NCBI GenBank assembly: GCA_014728185.1
Contig: WJMB01000267.1
Location: 1-6,907 of the forward strand
DNA from: Candidatus Coatesiibacteriota bacterium
GTDB lineage: Bacteria > RBG-13-66-14
Direction of reading: 5' to 3'
DNA length: 6,907 nucleotides
The position numbers and the translations under genes are program-made. A model generated the notes under the pieces. The model had not been told where the DNA came from. It saw only the letters and a list, made by a program, of their open reading frames with translations, and made no database searches. Below are positions 6,178-6,907 of the stretch, in pieces (position 1 is the first letter of the stretch; every line of letters begins with the position of its first letter).

Positions 6178-6907
6178 TTGAGCGATAAAACCGCCAGCAA
6201 AGCCAAGCGCGCCGTCGGCTTGCGCGACATCCGCGTGGGGCGCAATTACATCCTGCTCATCGTGGCCATCTTCGCCGCCGAGCTGGGCTACGGCATCGTC
6301 ATACCCGCCATCCAGCTCTACGCCACCAACGTCCTCGGCGCCTCGATCGGTCTGGTCGGGGTGGCCATCGCCGCCTTCCCCTTCACCAACACCTTCCTGA
6401 AGATTTTCGGCGGCTCCATGGCCGACCGCTTCGGCCGACGGTTGATGATCATCATCGGTTTGACCGTCTCGATGCTCTCGCCGCTGTTAATCTCCCTCAT
6501 CACCGTTGGCGCCCTGGTTTGGGTCTACATCCCCATCCGCGCCCTGGACGGCGCAGGCAACTCCGTGGTCTGGCCAGCCGCCAACGCCATGGTCGCCGAC
6601 ATGATGAGCCAGGGACGCCGCGACGCCGCCCTGGGGGTGCTCAACCTCAGCTTCGCCATGGGCACCGGCATCGGCCCGGCCATCGGTCTCTATCTGCTGG
6701 ACTGGTTCGGCGGCGTCGAGCACGGCGGCGCCCAGGGTACCTTCTACGCCGCCGCCGGGCTGATCGGCCTGACGGCCCTCTTCTGCCTGCTGTTCCTCCA
6801 GGAGACCCTGCGACGCAAACGCAAGGCCAAGCGCCGGGCCGAGGCCCGGGCCGTCGAACACCCCTTCCGTGATTGGCTGCGCGAGCTCGGCGGCGCCCTC
6901 AAGGAGC
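6178..6907 (+). CDS. MFS transporter, N-terminal part (cut by window edge)
   Basis: The visible 243 codons encode the N-terminal half of a major facilitator superfamily membrane carrier; the gene runs off the right edge. After a basic cytoplasmic start (SDKTASKAKR), about six hydrophobic segments can be seen: about residues 25-47, 52-77, 90-110, 112-131, 152-175 and 195-215. The hallmark loop between segments 2 and 3 is GGSMADRFGRRL at 78-89. Segment 4 carries IRALDGAGNSVVWPAA at 120-135, and segment 5 carries the motif-C-like GTGIGPAIG at 162-170. A basic linker (RRKRKAKRR, near 220-228) begins the central cytoplasmic loop. The substrate cannot be inferred; drug or sugar efflux types share these motifs. 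TTG at 6178 is chosen because GAAGG at 6166-6170 lies 7 bp upstream and no ATG or GTG in frame occurs near the start. Expression may be affected by the hairpin-rich region just upstream. Confidence 0.9.
   Translation, partial: MSDKTASKAKRAVGLRDIRVGRNYILLIVAIFAAELGYGIVIPAIQLYATNVLGASIGLVGVAIAAFPFTNTFLKIFGGSMADRFGRRLMIIIGLTVSMLSPLLISLITVGALVWVYIPIRALDGAGNSVVWPAANAMVADMMSQGRRDAALGVLNLSFAMGTGIGPAIGLYLLDWFGGVEHGGAQGTFYAAAGLIGLTALFCLLFLQETLRRKRKAKRRAEARAVEHPFRDWLRELGGALKE

Overview
The window looks like chromosomal DNA from a GC-rich bacterium. A bacterial origin is supported by the alpha2beta2 type of glycyl-tRNA synthetase (separate glyQ and glyS), a strong sigma-70-like promoter in front of glyQ, and Shine-Dalgarno sites before most genes. 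One glyQ line (1381-1440) counts to about 72% GC. I cannot name the species. An uncultured lineage is possible, but nothing in the sequence proves it.

Layout. Minus strand, left half: glyQ (1165-2061) is followed by about 780 bp of unusual DNA and then the start of glyS (386 down to the left edge). The glyQ-proximal part of the spacer (960-1139) is a pair of inverted repeat copies. The glyS-proximal part (about 420-960) is an AT-rich island, about 36% GC by hand count over 481-960. This island carries a degraded gene fragment ending 13 bp before the glyS start. Back-to-back promoters between 2105 and 2204 drive glyQ leftwards and a peptidase gene rightwards.

Plus strand, right half: three tandem paralogues of the M42 (TET/CelM-type) metallo-aminopeptidase family lie at 2278-3330, 3609-4661 and 4701-5699. 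Each keeps a full set of predicted metal ligands and the catalytic Glu pair. The second and third are 39 bp apart and look co-transcribed; the first is separated from them by a 278-bp leader-like gap. A UUCG-loop hairpin after the third gene probably ends the unit. A 434-bp stretch without a convincing gene follows; it is rich in local hairpins and could hold a structured RNA or a repeat element. The window ends inside a major facilitator superfamily (MFS) transporter that starts with TTG at 6178.

How they may work together: the three peptidases probably clip N-terminal residues from short peptides in the cytoplasm, perhaps as mixed oligomers or as a set with complementary specificities. The link to glycyl-tRNA synthesis is only divergent transcription from a shared intergenic region. 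The parts least explained by ordinary annotation are the AT-rich island with inverted repeats inside the glyQ-glyS unit, the hairpin-rich region before the transporter, and a 19-nt exact repeat shared by the leaders of the second peptidase gene and the transporter.
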